Assembly: GCA_030715195.1 (NCBI GenBank)
Contig: JAUYVI010000003.1
Location: forward strand, 214,960-278,959
Length of the DNA stretch: 64,000 nt
Direction: 5' to 3'
Source: Dongia sedimenti
Lineage (GTDB): Bacteria; Pseudomonadota; Alphaproteobacteria; Dongiales; Dongiaceae
Both the position numbers and the translations under genes were made by a program. Shown piece after piece: positions 8,897 to 17,444 of the stretch (its first letter is position 1; each line of letters begins with the position of its first letter). The notes under the pieces were generated by a model. The model was not told where the DNA came from and searched no databases. It saw only the letters and a program-made list of their open reading frames with translations.

Positions 8897-9829
8897 ATGA
8901 AATTGCGTGCTCTCTTGGTCGCGACCGCGGCCATCTCGGCGCTGTCCGCCTCGGCCGCCTTCGCCGCCGAGCCGGAATCCTGCAAGGAACCCCATTTCGC
9001 GGATGTGGGCTGGACCGACAACACCGCGCAGAACGGCCTGCTCAAGAACGTCCTGGATGGCCTTGGCTACAAGGCGAAGATCGACAATCTGGCATTGCCG
9101 CTGATTCTCGAGGCTCTGAAGGCGAAGCAGCTCGACTTCTTCCTCGACAACTGGATGCCGTCGAACGCCGCCAACGTGCAGCCCTATCTGGACGAAAAGT
9201 CGATCGACTCCCTCGAGCCGAATCTGATGGGCGCCGGCTATGGCCCAGTGGTGCCGGACTACGTGGCTGCCGCCGGCGTCAAGGACATCAAGGATCTCGG
9301 CGCCAACAAGGACAAGTTCGACGGCAAGTTCTACGGCATCGAACCGGGCAATGACGGCAACAAGATCATCCAGGCCAAGATCGACGATGCGAACTCCGGC
9401 ATGGCCGGCTTCGAGCTGGTGGAATCTTCGGAGCAGGGCATGCTTTCCCAGGCCGAGAAGGCAATCGCGGCCCAGGAATGGGTCGCCTTTCTTGGTTGGG
9501 CCCCGCATCCGGTGATGGGTCGCATGAAGCTGGTCTATCTCACCGGCTTCGAGAAGGACGGCTTTGGCGACGCCAAGATCAACGCGCTGACCCGCCCGGG
9601 CTACGTTGCCGATTGCCCGAACATGGGGAAATTGCTGACCAATCTGAAATTCGACCTGGCCCAGGAATCGGCGGTGATGGATGACATCACCAAGGGCGAG
9701 GAGGGCCAAGCTGCTGCGGCCAAGTGGTTGAAGGCCAATCCCGGCGTGCTCGATGCATGGCTGGCCGGCGTCACCACTGTCGATGGCGGAGACGGCCTGG
9801 CCGCGGTGAAGAAGTCGCTCGGCCTCTAA
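8897..9829 (+). CDS. choX: Choline ABC transporter periplasmic binding protein ChoX
   Basis: A 310-residue OpuAC-type binding protein. The ATG at 8897 is preceded by GGGAG and starts a signal peptide (MKLRALLVATAAISALSASA, cleavage near AFA-AEP at about 23). The frame extends upstream, but those codons show no export signal. Four aromatic residues expected for a quaternary-ammonium cage are present: W39 in DVGWTDN, W86 in LDNWMP, Y115 in GAGYGP and W201 in FLGWAPHP. It binds choline (perhaps acetylcholine) in the periplasm and feeds ChoWV. A hairpin after the stop may keep its expression above that of the downstream genes. Confidence 0.9.
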   Translation: MKLRALLVATAAISALSASAAFAAEPESCKEPHFADVGWTDNTAQNGLLKNVLDGLGYKAKIDNLALPLILEALKAKQLDFFLDNWMPSNAANVQPYLDEKSIDSLEPNLMGAGYGPVVPDYVAAAGVKDIKDLGANKDKFDGKFYGIEPGNDGNKIIQAKIDDANSGMAGFELVESSEQGMLSQAEKAIAAQEWVAFLGWAPHPVMGRMKLVYLTGFEKDGFGDAKINALTRPGYVADCPNMGKLLTNLKFDLAQESAVMDDITKGEEGQAAAAKWLKANPGVLDAWLAGVTTVDGGDGLAAVKKSLGL

Positions 9830-9867
9830 GTCATCCGCAATTGCGTCGGACGGCAAGCACCACTAGG

Positions 9868-9899
9868 CGGCCTCAGCTTAATCTCTTAAGCTGGGGCCG
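9868..9899 (+). terminator. Hairpin with T-rich tail between choX and choW (attenuator)
   Basis: A 14-bp stem (CGGCCTCAGCTTAA with TTAAGCTGGGGCCG, one G-T wobble) closes a TCTC loop at 9882-9885 and is followed by TTTCCTTT. It sits 38 bp after the choX stop and 54 bp before choW. In binding-protein operons such a structure usually gives partial termination or stabilises the upstream mRNA, so the binding protein is made in excess. Confidence 0.7.
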
Positions 9900-9953
9900 T
9901 TTCCTTTATCCGGCACGAGGGGAAGTGCACGCCGGAGAGGACGCGGGGGCGTA

Positions 9954-10832
9954 ATGGAACAGTTCGCAGCGATCGTCACAGGCCACAAGATTCCGGTGGG
10001 GGTCTGGGCCAAGACCTTTATCGACTGGATCAAGCTCTATTTCGGGTGGCTCTTCGATTTCCTTTCGAAGAAGGCCAACGGATTCATGGAGTCGGTCGCC
10101 GACTTCTTGAACACGGTCCCGCCGCTGGTGTTCATCGTGATTGTTGCCTTGCTGGCCTTCTGGCGGCACAGGGACTGGAAGATCCCGCTGTTCATTGTCT
10201 TGGGGTTCTTTTTCATCTGGAACCTTGGAATGTGGGACGAGATGGTGAGCACGCTGGTGCTGGTCTTCTTCTCGACCCTGGTCAGCTTGGTGATCGGCAT
10301 TCCGCTCGGAATCCTTTCGGCGCGGCGGCGCTGGCTCTGGAACGGTGTGGCGCCGGTGCTGGACCTTCTGCAGACCCTCCCGACGTTCGTGTACCTGGTG
10401 CCGGCCTTCGCGCTCTTCGGGCTGGGCATGGTTCCGGCCGTGGTCGCGACATTCCTGTTCGCCGTGGCGGCGCCGGCACGTCTCACCTATCTCGGCATTA
10501 CTCAAGTCCCCACCGCGCTGGTGGAAGCGGGTGAATCATTCGGCTGCACCCGGGCGCAGTTGCTCTTCAAGGTGACCTTGCCGGCGGCGCTGCCCAGCAT
10601 CATGGCCGGCGTCACGCAATGCATCATGCTCTCGCTGTCCATGGTGGTCATCGCGGCCTATGTCGGCGCGCCAGGCCTCGGCGTCCCGGTTGTGCGCGCG
10701 CTCGCCGCTGCAAATGTCTCCTTAGGCTTCGAGGCGGGCCTTGCGATCGTCGTCCTCGCTATCATCATGGACCGCATCCTGAAGCAGCCGACGCGCCGGC
10801 GTCGGTTGAAGAAAGCCGGAGCGCCGTCATGA
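9954..10832 (+). CDS. choW: Choline ABC transporter permease ChoW
   Basis: A 292-residue ProW/OpuAB-type permease. Several hydrophobic helices start after an amphipathic N-terminal stretch. The EAA loop that contacts the ATPase is near VEAGESFGCTRAQLLFKVTLP. The ATG at 9954 follows a purine-rich stretch, and its TGA stop overlaps the choV ATG in ATGA. It forms the membrane channel of the ChoXWV choline importer. Confidence 0.9.
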   Translation: MEQFAAIVTGHKIPVGVWAKTFIDWIKLYFGWLFDFLSKKANGFMESVADFLNTVPPLVFIVIVALLAFWRHRDWKIPLFIVLGFFFIWNLGMWDEMVSTLVLVFFSTLVSLVIGIPLGILSARRRWLWNGVAPVLDLLQTLPTFVYLVPAFALFGLGMVPAVVATFLFAVAAPARLTYLGITQVPTALVEAGESFGCTRAQLLFKVTLPAALPSIMAGVTQCIMLSLSMVVIAAYVGAPGLGVPVVRALAAANVSLGFEAGLAIVVLAIIMDRILKQPTRRRRLKKAGAPS

Positions 10833-12070
10833 CCGGATCCAACGCTGTCCGTTTCGAGCATGTGGACGTGGTGTTCGGCCAGCACGCGGCCGAGGCGATC
10901 GCACTTCTGGACAAGGGCGAGGGTCGCGACGCCATTCTCGACAAGACCGGCAGCCTGGTCGGCGTGCACGATGCCTCGGTCTTCGTCGATAAGGGCGAGA
11001 TCCTGGTGCTGATGGGCCTGTCCGGCTCTGGCAAGTCCTCGCTGCTGCGCTGCGTGAACGGCCTCAACAAGGTGAGCCGCGGCAAGGTCATCGTCAACGA
11101 CGGCAAGAGAGAGATCGACGTCGCGAGCTGCAACGGGGAAACCCTGCGCCAGGTCCGCCGCAACAACATATCCATGGTGTTCCAGCAGTTCGGCCTGATG
11201 CCCTGGCTGACCGTGCATGAGAATGTCGGCTTCGGCCTGGACGTTCGCGGCATGAGCAAGGCCGAGCGGGACCGGGTGGTCGATGAAAAGATCTCCCTGG
11301 TGCGCCTCAACCAGTTCGCCCACAAGTTCCCGCATGAGCTCTCCGGCGGCATGCAGCAGCGCGTCGGCCTGGCCCGAGCCTTCGCCACCGAGGCCGACAT
11401 CCTGCTGATGGACGAGCCGTTCTCGGCGCTCGATCCGCTGATCCGCGAGCATCTGCAGGACGAGCTGATCGAGCTGCAGCGGCGCCTGCACAAGACCATC
11501 GTCTTCGTCAGCCACGATCTCGACGAGGCGCTGAAGATCGGCAGCCGGATCGCCATCATGGAAGCGGGCAGGGTGGTGCAGTTCGGCCGGCCGGAGGACA
11601 TCATCCTCAATCCCGTGAACGACTATGTCCGCCAGTTCGTCGCCTCGATGAATCCGCTGACGGTGTTGAAAGGCGGCACCTTGATGCGGCCGGTCAGCGA
11701 CCTCGCGCGGGAGGCCGGCTCGACCATGATCCAGCTCGACCGCGCCGGCAAATGCCGCTGCCGGCTGGACGGCCAGGGCAAGCCGACCGACCTCATCGTC
11801 AACGGCAAGCCCGGGCAGTTCCTGCCTTACGCCACCGACCTGGCGCTCGAGCGCCTCGGCGACAATGTCATGATCTGCGGGACGCCGGTGACCCCGATGC
11901 GCGCCGCGGTGATGGTGCGCCAGCAGACCAAGCGCCCGCTGGTGCTGCTCGGCGACAACGGCGAGCTGATCGGCGTGGTCGGCGAGCACGAGCTCTATCG
12001 CGGCATGCTGCGCCAGACCGAATACGCCCGGGTCAACCAGTCGCCGCCGCCGACCGTCGAGACGCCGTGA
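10829..12070 (+). CDS. choV: Choline ABC transporter ATP-binding protein ChoV
   Basis: A 413-residue ProV/OpuAA-type ATPase. The start at 10829 overlaps the choW stop (ATGA). Walker A is GLSGSGKS (63-70), the signature is LSGGMQQR and Walker B is ILLMDEP. The N-terminal extension (residues 1-45) before the ABC fold is typical of the glycine-betaine/choline class. About 110 residues follow the ATPase domain (from roughly 300), in the place of the CBS-type sensory module of OpuAA, but I see only a weak match to CBS sequence. The protein powers ChoXW. Osmotic control through the C-terminal domain is possible but unproven. Confidence 0.9.
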   Translation: MTGSNAVRFEHVDVVFGQHAAEAIALLDKGEGRDAILDKTGSLVGVHDASVFVDKGEILVLMGLSGSGKSSLLRCVNGLNKVSRGKVIVNDGKREIDVASCNGETLRQVRRNNISMVFQQFGLMPWLTVHENVGFGLDVRGMSKAERDRVVDEKISLVRLNQFAHKFPHELSGGMQQRVGLARAFATEADILLMDEPFSALDPLIREHLQDELIELQRRLHKTIVFVSHDLDEALKIGSRIAIMEAGRVVQFGRPEDIILNPVNDYVRQFVASMNPLTVLKGGTLMRPVSDLAREAGSTMIQLDRAGKCRCRLDGQGKPTDLIVNGKPGQFLPYATDLALERLGDNVMICGTPVTPMRAAVMVRQQTKRPLVLLGDNGELIGVVGEHELYRGMLRQTEYARVNQSPPPTVETP

Positions 12071-12080
12071 TCCGCTTCCG

Positions 12081-12776
12081 ATGATCGAAGCCATTCTGTT
12101 CGACAAGGACGGGACGCTGTTCGATTTCTATCGAACCTGGGGTGCCGTCACCGAGGAAGCCGCCTTGCTGGCCAGCGAGGGCGATGCGGCGCGCGCCGCG
12201 GAGCTCATGCTGAAATCCGGCAAGGACGCCGTCACGGGCCGCTATCTGCCGGGCTCGGTAATCGCCTCCGGCAGCAATCGCGAGATCGTCGCGCTCTGGG
12301 CCGAGCTGCTCGGCCGCAGCGATGTCGATGCGCTGTACGGTTCCGTCGCGGCGCATTTCCTGAAGCGCCAGCCCGAGGTCATGCACCCGGTTGTGGATTT
12401 CAGCAGCTTTTTCGCGCGCCTGCGCGACCGCGGCTATCGGCTCGGCATCGCCACCATGGACAGCGAAGTGGCAGCGCGCCAGGCGATGGACAAGTTCGGC
12501 GTGCGCCAGTCGCTGGATTTCATCTGCGGCTTCGACACCGGCCATGGCGTGAAGCCCGGCGGCGGCATGGTCGAAGCCTTCGCGCGCCTGATGGCATTGC
12601 CGGCCTCCGCCATCGCCGTGGTCGGCGACAGCCCGCATGACATGCATATGGCGCGGGCCGGGAAAGCCGGGCGCGCGATCGGCGTCCTGACCGGTGTCAG
12701 TTCCGAGGCGGCGCTCATTGAAGCAGGCGCGCACGTAGTGCTGAGCAGCATTGCTGATTTAGAAGCTGCGTTATAG
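12081..12776 (+). CDS. HAD-family phosphatase (phosphoglycolate phosphatase-like)
   Basis: A 231-residue haloacid dehalogenase hydrolase. Motif I is FDKDGTLFD (nucleophile D8, acid/base D10), the motif III lysine is in GVKPGGG, and motif IV is VVGDSPHDM. A helical cap lies between motifs I and II, as in Gph-type phosphatases. It starts 10 bp after choV and is probably in the choXWV operon, which would fit a role in releasing choline from a phosphorylated precursor. That link is inference from position. The substrate cannot be read from sequence; phosphoglycolate is only the default for this sub-family. Confidence 0.78.
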   Translation: MIEAILFDKDGTLFDFYRTWGAVTEEAALLASEGDAARAAELMLKSGKDAVTGRYLPGSVIASGSNREIVALWAELLGRSDVDALYGSVAAHFLKRQPEVMHPVVDFSSFFARLRDRGYRLGIATMDSEVAARQAMDKFGVRQSLDFICGFDTGHGVKPGGGMVEAFARLMALPASAIAVVGDSPHDMHMARAGKAGRAIGVLTGVSSEAALIEAGAHVVLSSIADLEAAL

Positions 12777-12949
12777 GATCAAATTCTCTTTCTGCACACC
12801 ATGCTATGCAGTCGGCAAATAATGCCGGGGAACGAGTGTGCAATCTGAATGTTGAAATGAACGAGCATTCAGAGACCTGACAGAGCCTCCGCGGGTTGGC
12901 GAAGTGTAGATCTGCAGGCGATCGTAACCAGAGATTGCGGAGACTTCGA

Positions 12950-14200
12950 TTGGCGAAGAATGCACGGGTTCAGCCTGTTGCCCTGGTCGTCGACGATGAC
13001 GCGGGCCTGCGAAAGTTCGGCGAGATGATGGTCGAAGCCGCCGGCTTCCGTCCCGAAACCGCGGCCAGCGGCGTCGAGGCTCTGGCGATGATTCAGCGCA
13101 TCAATCCGGCCGTGGTCCTGCTCGACCTGCAGATGCCGGGCAAGGACGGCATCGACGTCATGCACGGCATGGCGGCGGCGAAGTGCACTGCCAAACTGGT
13201 GATCTTCTCCGGCAACGACCGGCGCACGCTGGAGGTCTCGGCCGAAATCGCGCGCCAGCGCGGGCTGACCGTGGTGGCCTCGTTCAAGAAGCCGGTCGCC
13301 GCGGACAAGCTGCGCCAGGTACTGAACGGGCTCAGCCTCGAGCTCTGCCCGTTCGACGAGGCGCGCCTTCGCGAATGCCTGGAGCAGGATCTGCTGCGCC
13401 TGCACTACCAGCCCAAGATCGACCTCGCGACCCGGGAGATCTGCGGCGTGGAAGCGCTGCTGCGTTGTCAGGACGCGACCGGGCGCGTGATCTCGCCGGA
13501 GAGCATCCTCGCCATAGCCGAGCAATGCGGCGCGGTCGATGAGATTTCTCACGCCATCTTCGCCAGCGCGATCGGGCAACGGCGCGACTGGAGCAGAGCC
13601 GGCCTCGATCTCGGCATGGCGGTCAATCTCTCGGCGCGCGGGGCGATGAATCCCGATCTGCCCGACCGGTTGTTCGATCTCTGCGTCAAGGCGGAAGTGC
13701 CCCCGGAGGCGATCACGGTCGAGCTCACCGAAACGGCGGTGATGAATGACAGCCTGCTCGCCATGGAGACCCTGGTGCGGCTGCGGCTGCGTGGCTTCGA
13801 GCTCTCGATCGACGATTTCGGGACCGGCTATTCATCGCTGGTCCGGTTGCAGCAGCTGCCGTTCTCCGAGCTGAAGATCGACAAATCCTTCGTCACCACC
13901 CGGCAGAAGTCGCCGGAGAACAGCGTGATCATCCGCACGCTCGCCCAGCTCGCGCAGAACCTGGATCTCAAATGCGTGGTCGAAGGCGTCGAGGATGAAG
14001 TGACCCTGGATTTCGTCGCTTCGCTCGGCTGCAACGCCGCCCAGGGCTATTTCGTGGCGCCGGCGCTGCCGCCCGACGGTATCCCGCGCTTCGTCAAGGA
14101 GTGGCATACCCGCCAGAAATGGCAGCGGAACCGCAATGCGCGGCAGCAGCAGCAGGTTCAGAATCCGCCGCAGCAGGCATCGCAGGCCGCCGCCGAATAG
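12950..14200 (+). CDS. Response regulator with EAL domain (c-di-GMP phosphodiesterase)
   Basis: A 416-residue REC-EAL protein. I chose a TTG at 12950 because GGAG lies 7 bp upstream; a TTG at 12896 would add 18 residues. The receiver (about 8-125) has D15/D16 and phospho-acceptor D59 (VVLLDLQMP), with the conserved lysine in SFKKP. The EAL domain (about 140-385) keeps its catalytic set: E168 in VEALLR, N in AVNLS, E in ELTETA, DD in DDFGTGYSS, K in KIDKSF, E in VEGVED and the QGYF glutamine. It should therefore hydrolyse c-di-GMP to pGpG under phospho-control. There is no GGDEF domain. The C-terminal tail is Gln/Arg rich. No cognate histidine kinase is adjacent. Confidence 0.88.
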   Translation: MAKNARVQPVALVVDDDAGLRKFGEMMVEAAGFRPETAASGVEALAMIQRINPAVVLLDLQMPGKDGIDVMHGMAAAKCTAKLVIFSGNDRRTLEVSAEIARQRGLTVVASFKKPVAADKLRQVLNGLSLELCPFDEARLRECLEQDLLRLHYQPKIDLATREICGVEALLRCQDATGRVISPESILAIAEQCGAVDEISHAIFASAIGQRRDWSRAGLDLGMAVNLSARGAMNPDLPDRLFDLCVKAEVPPEAITVELTETAVMNDSLLAMETLVRLRLRGFELSIDDFGTGYSSLVRLQQLPFSELKIDKSFVTTRQKSPENSVIIRTLAQLAQNLDLKCVVEGVEDEVTLDFVASLGCNAAQGYFVAPALPPDGIPRFVKEWHTRQKWQRNRNARQQQQVQNPPQQASQAAAE

Positions 14201-14203
14201 CGG

Positions 14204-14917
14204 TCAGAGGCAAAACCCCGGCTGCGCGCGATCCGCTCGCACCGGATCGGAGCAAGCGACGCCGATCGCGGCCAGCCGCGTCCTGACTTCATCCATCGCT
14301 CGCGCCGAACGCGCGCCGTCTTCCGGATTGAGCGCTTCCGAGAAGAACACGATGTCGTCGGATTGTGCGTCCAGCGCGGTCTCGACATTGTCCCGATGGT
14401 TGAAGCCCCAGCACAGCACCGTATCGCCGCCGGCATAGACGACGAGATCGGGGTTGAGCGGGAAGTCCGCCACCTTGCCGCCGAGCGGGGTGAAACGGTC
14501 CCGGGCCGGGTCGGCGAAGCGCAGCAGCATCGGCTCGGGCGGGAGCTTCGCCATGTCATAGGCGCCCATCGGCGCCAGCGCGTCGAGCGAGACTGCGTTG
14601 TAGAGATTGACCGAAGCGATCGGCAAAGCGAGATCGGCGCCGCCGAGCGCCCGCCGGAGCAGGGATTCGATGCTGGCCCGGAAGGCCGAGGGGCGCACCT
14701 TCAGAGCGGCATAGGCTTCGCGCCAGCGGGCGATCGGCGGATAGGCCGCGAGCTTCTCCTTGTCGATGCCCAAAGTCCCGACGCGCGCCACGGCTTCCCG
14801 CAGCTGCCCGGCATGGTCGAGCTGGTCGGCGCCGGCCAGAAAACCCTGCGCCCGGGCGGCATGGATCTCGATGCCGGGGAAGCGCGCGGCCACATCCGGC
14901 GCAATGCGGAACTCCAT
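14204..14917 (-). CDS. B3/B4 domain protein (stand-alone tRNA-editing-like domain)
   Basis: A 237-residue protein of the B3/B4 family, the fold that edits mischarged Tyr-tRNA(Phe) inside bacterial PheT. Recognisable stretches are IASVNLYNAVSLDALAPMG and the Gly/Asp-rich FTPLGGKVADF followed by DTVLCWGFNHRDN. The ATG at 14917 follows AGAGGGG at good spacing. A GTG at 14938 overlaps the upstream aminotransferase stop in GTGA and may be the real start, adding 7 residues. It is the third gene of an operon with a DauR-like regulator and an aminotransferase. It may clear tRNA charged with a non-canonical amino acid or bind a free amino acid; function is unknown. Confidence 0.72.
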   Translation of the reverse strand: MEFRIAPDVAARFPGIEIHAARAQGFLAGADQLDHAGQLREAVARVGTLGIDKEKLAAYPPIARWREAYAALKVRPSAFRASIESLLRRALGGADLALPIASVNLYNAVSLDALAPMGAYDMAKLPPEPMLLRFADPARDRFTPLGGKVADFPLNPDLVVYAGGDTVLCWGFNHRDNVETALDAQSDDIVFFSEALNPEDGARSARAMDEVRTRLAAIGVACSDPVRADRAQPGFCL

Positions 14918-14934
14918 CACGCGGCCCCTCTGCG

Positions 14935-16077
14935 TCACGCAGCTTGGCGGTTGCCGCGCAGCCAGGCGCGCATCGCGGCCAGGCCCTCCGGCACGTAGGA
15001 GCGCCCGAAGCCGATGCGGAACCGCTCGGTGGGCGTCGGCGTCAGCGCCGATTGATAGATGCTGGCTGGCAGCAGGACGACGCCGATCTCCTCAGCCAGG
15101 CGCTTGCAGAAGCTCTCGACACCGTCCTTGCCCTTGTAGCGGGGAAAGCCGATGCAGCCGCCATCGGGCACCTGCCAGTCGAAGAGATCGGCGAACTCGT
15201 CGAAGAAGGCATTGACGCCGGCGAGATTGGCGTCGATCAGCGCCAGATTGCGCGCCAGGATCCGTTCCCGCGCCTTCAGGGCGATCACGGCCAGATGCTC
15301 GCTGGGGCTCGCGTTGCAGATCGAGAGGTAGTGCTTGAGCCGCTCCATGCGGGCGAGCAGGGCGCGGTCCCGGCAGGCGATCCAGCCCACGCGCAAGCCC
15401 GGCAGCCCATAGGCCTTGGACATCACGTTGAGCGAGAGGCCGCGTTCATAGACGTCAGCCGCTTGCGGCAGCTGCAATTCCGGTCGGCGCTCGAGGCCGC
15501 GATAGACCTCGTCGGAGAACAGATAGATGCCGCGCTCGCGGCAGAGCTTCACCACCGCATCGAAGGTGGCGCGGTCGATCACCTTGCCGGTTGGGTTGTG
15601 CGGGAAGTTGATCAGGACAAGCTTGGTATAAGGCCGCAAGGCGACGTGCAATTCATCGATGTCCAGCGCCCAGTTCTCGCTCTCTCGTAGCGCGACGCCG
15701 CTCGTGGCGCAGATCGAAAGCGGCAGGGTCTCGCTGGATTGGTAGTTGGGCGTCACCACGACTGCATGGGAGTCCTTGTCCAGCAAGGCATGCATGGCGC
15801 AGAAGATGCCTTCCTCGGCGCCGGCGAAGGCCAGCACATCCTCCGGCGCCAGGCCGGCATAGGTGCCGGCAATGGCGGCGCGCAAGGCCGGTGTGCCGGC
15901 GGCCTCGATATAGGCGAGGCGCATGGTGTCGAAGGCCTGCCGGTCCTCGGGTTCCGCCAGCGCCAGCAGTTCGGCGACGGTCATCGACTCCATGTCGGAG
16001 GCGGTCATGTGATAGCGCGCGGCGAACTCCCACTTCGCGAGATAGGTCTCGAGCTTGAAATCCGGCAGCATGGTCAT
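14935..16077 (-). CDS. PLP-dependent aminotransferase, class I/II
   Basis: A 380-residue fold-type I aminotransferase. The cofactor lysine is in NVMSKAYGLPGLRVGW, preceded by the FSDEVYRGL aspartate/tyrosine and the NFPHNPTGK loop. The C-terminal arginine for the substrate carboxylate is in RFRIGFGRSYVPEGL. The sequence has no sub-family signature that I can tie to a substrate; it looks like the branch that includes capreomycidine synthase and MocR-less aminotransferases. It overlaps the upstream regulator by 4 bp (ATGA) and the downstream B3/B4 gene closely, so the three are co-translated. The regulator family points to an amino acid such as a D- or basic amino acid. Confidence 0.82.
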   Translation of the reverse strand: MTMLPDFKLETYLAKWEFAARYHMTASDMESMTVAELLALAEPEDRQAFDTMRLAYIEAAGTPALRAAIAGTYAGLAPEDVLAFAGAEEGIFCAMHALLDKDSHAVVVTPNYQSSETLPLSICATSGVALRESENWALDIDELHVALRPYTKLVLINFPHNPTGKVIDRATFDAVVKLCRERGIYLFSDEVYRGLERRPELQLPQAADVYERGLSLNVMSKAYGLPGLRVGWIACRDRALLARMERLKHYLSICNASPSEHLAVIALKARERILARNLALIDANLAGVNAFFDEFADLFDWQVPDGGCIGFPRYKGKDGVESFCKRLAEEIGVVLLPASIYQSALTPTPTERFRIGFGRSYVPEGLAAMRAWLRGNRQAA

Positions 16078-16772
16078 TTGCGTTTCCTCGTCTTGGCCGC
16101 CGCCTTCGGCGTCTTGGACTCCCGCGCCTGGCGCAGCAACAGGTAGACCGTGGTGCGGGACAGCGCGAGCGCCGCGGCGATGTGGTCGACCGCGCGACGG
16201 GTCTGGAAAGCACCGCTGGCGTCGAGATGGGCGACCAACGCGACACGGCCGGACTGATCCAAGGACTGGATGCTGAGATTGTGCCGCTTCAGGTAATCGG
16301 CGATCTGCAGGTTGATCTGCTCGCGGATGTCCTTGCGGAACATCCAGTCCTGCCGGCTCTCGCTGGTGGCACCGAAGCCTTGCAGCAACTTTGCCGCCAT
16401 GTCGAACTGGGAGACGTCGAGATTGATGCAGAGCATAAAACGGGCAATCTTCAACCGGTCACGCAGGATGGTGCTGATGGATTTCAGCCGCGTACCCTTC
16501 GGGCTCGCTTTCTCGTAGGGACCGACGACGTTCCCTTCGGTCAGCTCGGGATCGATATCGTCGAGATCCGACGGTTCGCCGGCTTTTCGTGCCGAAAAGG
16601 GATTCCAAATCCGCGCGATCGTACCGGTCGCGAGGTCGTGCAGCACGACCTCCGCATGGGGATGCAGCAATTGCGCGATGGTCTGAGCGATCGCCTCGAT
16701 CGCGGGTTCTGACGGGATGACGGAGCCGGGAAGCTCGATCAATCGCCGTTTCGGCGCTGGCGTGGTCTTCAT
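16074..16772 (-). CDS. YheO/DauR-like PAS-HTH transcriptional regulator
   Basis: A 232-residue regulator. The N-terminal YheO-like PAS domain (about 20-140) contains VVLHDLATGTIARIWNPFS and the GNVVGPYEKASPKG loop. The C-terminal helix-turn-helix (about 170-215) reads FQTRRAVDHIAAALALSRT followed by VYLLL. DauR, the characterised relative, represses D-arginine catabolic genes in Pseudomonas. Here it heads an operon with an aminotransferase and a B3/B4 protein, overlapping the former by ATGA. I used the ATG at 16772; a GTG at 16778 is two codons upstream. The C-terminus is lysine/arginine rich. The ligand is unknown. Confidence 0.82.
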   Translation of the reverse strand: MKTTPAPKRRLIELPGSVIPSEPAIEAIAQTIAQLLHPHAEVVLHDLATGTIARIWNPFSARKAGEPSDLDDIDPELTEGNVVGPYEKASPKGTRLKSISTILRDRLKIARFMLCINLDVSQFDMAAKLLQGFGATSESRQDWMFRKDIREQINLQIADYLKRHNLSIQSLDQSGRVALVAHLDASGAFQTRRAVDHIAAALALSRTTVYLLLRQARESKTPKAAAKTRKRK

Positions 16773-16885
16773 CCGCACAGTTTGTACGAACAGGACGATT
16801 TGTCAACATGGCAGGATTCTGCGGTGACGATTGCCAAGGCTTTGGAAAACCTGCATCTTCCAGTCATGCAGCAGGCAGGTGCAGT

Positions 16886-17401
16886 GTGAAACTACCGGGT
16901 CTTCCGTCCTACGTCCTCATCGGCGCGCTGGTGGCGCCGGGCGCGTTCGCCCAGCAGGCGCAGTTCAATCCGACGCAATGCGAAGGCCGCACGGCGCAGG
17001 ACTGCAATGACTTGATGGGTTCGTTCGAACTGCCGCCCGAGGAGCGCCAGAAAGTTCTGTTGTCGCGTGCGACGGCGCGGCTGCAGCAACACGATCTCGA
17101 AGGCTCGATCGCCGAGTATCGCGAGATGACCGTGATCGACCCGCAGAGCTGGATGGCCTACAGCACCCTCGGCTTCCTGGAAAGCATAGGGGAGAAATGG
17201 AAAGAGGCGGTGGTCGATCTGAAGCGAGCGATCGAGATCGCGCCGGATCAGGATCGCATTCGCGGGATGCTCGCCGTGGCTTTGGCGAAGAGCGGCGATT
17301 GCAGCGGTGCGAAGGCGACGCTGGCTGAAGAGAAGGCGCGCGCCAAGGATCCGTCGACCGTCGTTGCCGCGGATCAGACGGTGAGCGACGCCTGCCGCTA
17401 G
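16886..17401 (+). CDS. Small exported TPR-repeat protein
   Basis: A 171-residue protein. The GTG at 16886 begins a signal peptide (MKLPGLPSYVLIGALVAPGA, cleavage near AFA-QQ at about 22); the open frame runs 26 codons further upstream without an export signal. After a Cys-containing segment (C-E-G-R-T-A-Q-D-C) there are about three tetratricopeptide helical pairs, for example SIAEYREMTVIDPQSWMAY and AVVDLKRAIEIAPDQDRIRG. A further cysteine pair (SGDCSG and DACR) suggests periplasmic disulfides. TPR proteins of this size act as adaptors. No partner can be named from the flanking genes. Confidence 0.75.
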   Translation: MKLPGLPSYVLIGALVAPGAFAQQAQFNPTQCEGRTAQDCNDLMGSFELPPEERQKVLLSRATARLQQHDLEGSIAEYREMTVIDPQSWMAYSTLGFLESIGEKWKEAVVDLKRAIEIAPDQDRIRGMLAVALAKSGDCSGAKATLAEEKARAKDPSTVVAADQTVSDACR

Positions 17402-17442
17402 GCCGGCTTCATCGGACGCTCGGTGTGGAGCGTCGGTCCGGC
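17402..17442. terminator. Bidirectional hairpin between convergent TPR gene and argS
   Basis: A perfect 7-bp stem GACGCTC/GAGCGTC (17415-17421, 17428-17434) with loop GGTGTG is nested in an outer GCCGG/CCGGC pairing at the two ends of the 43 bp gap. It can end transcription from either side. There is no clear T-tract, so it may act mainly as a structural block. Confidence 0.5.
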
Positions 17443-17444
17443 AC

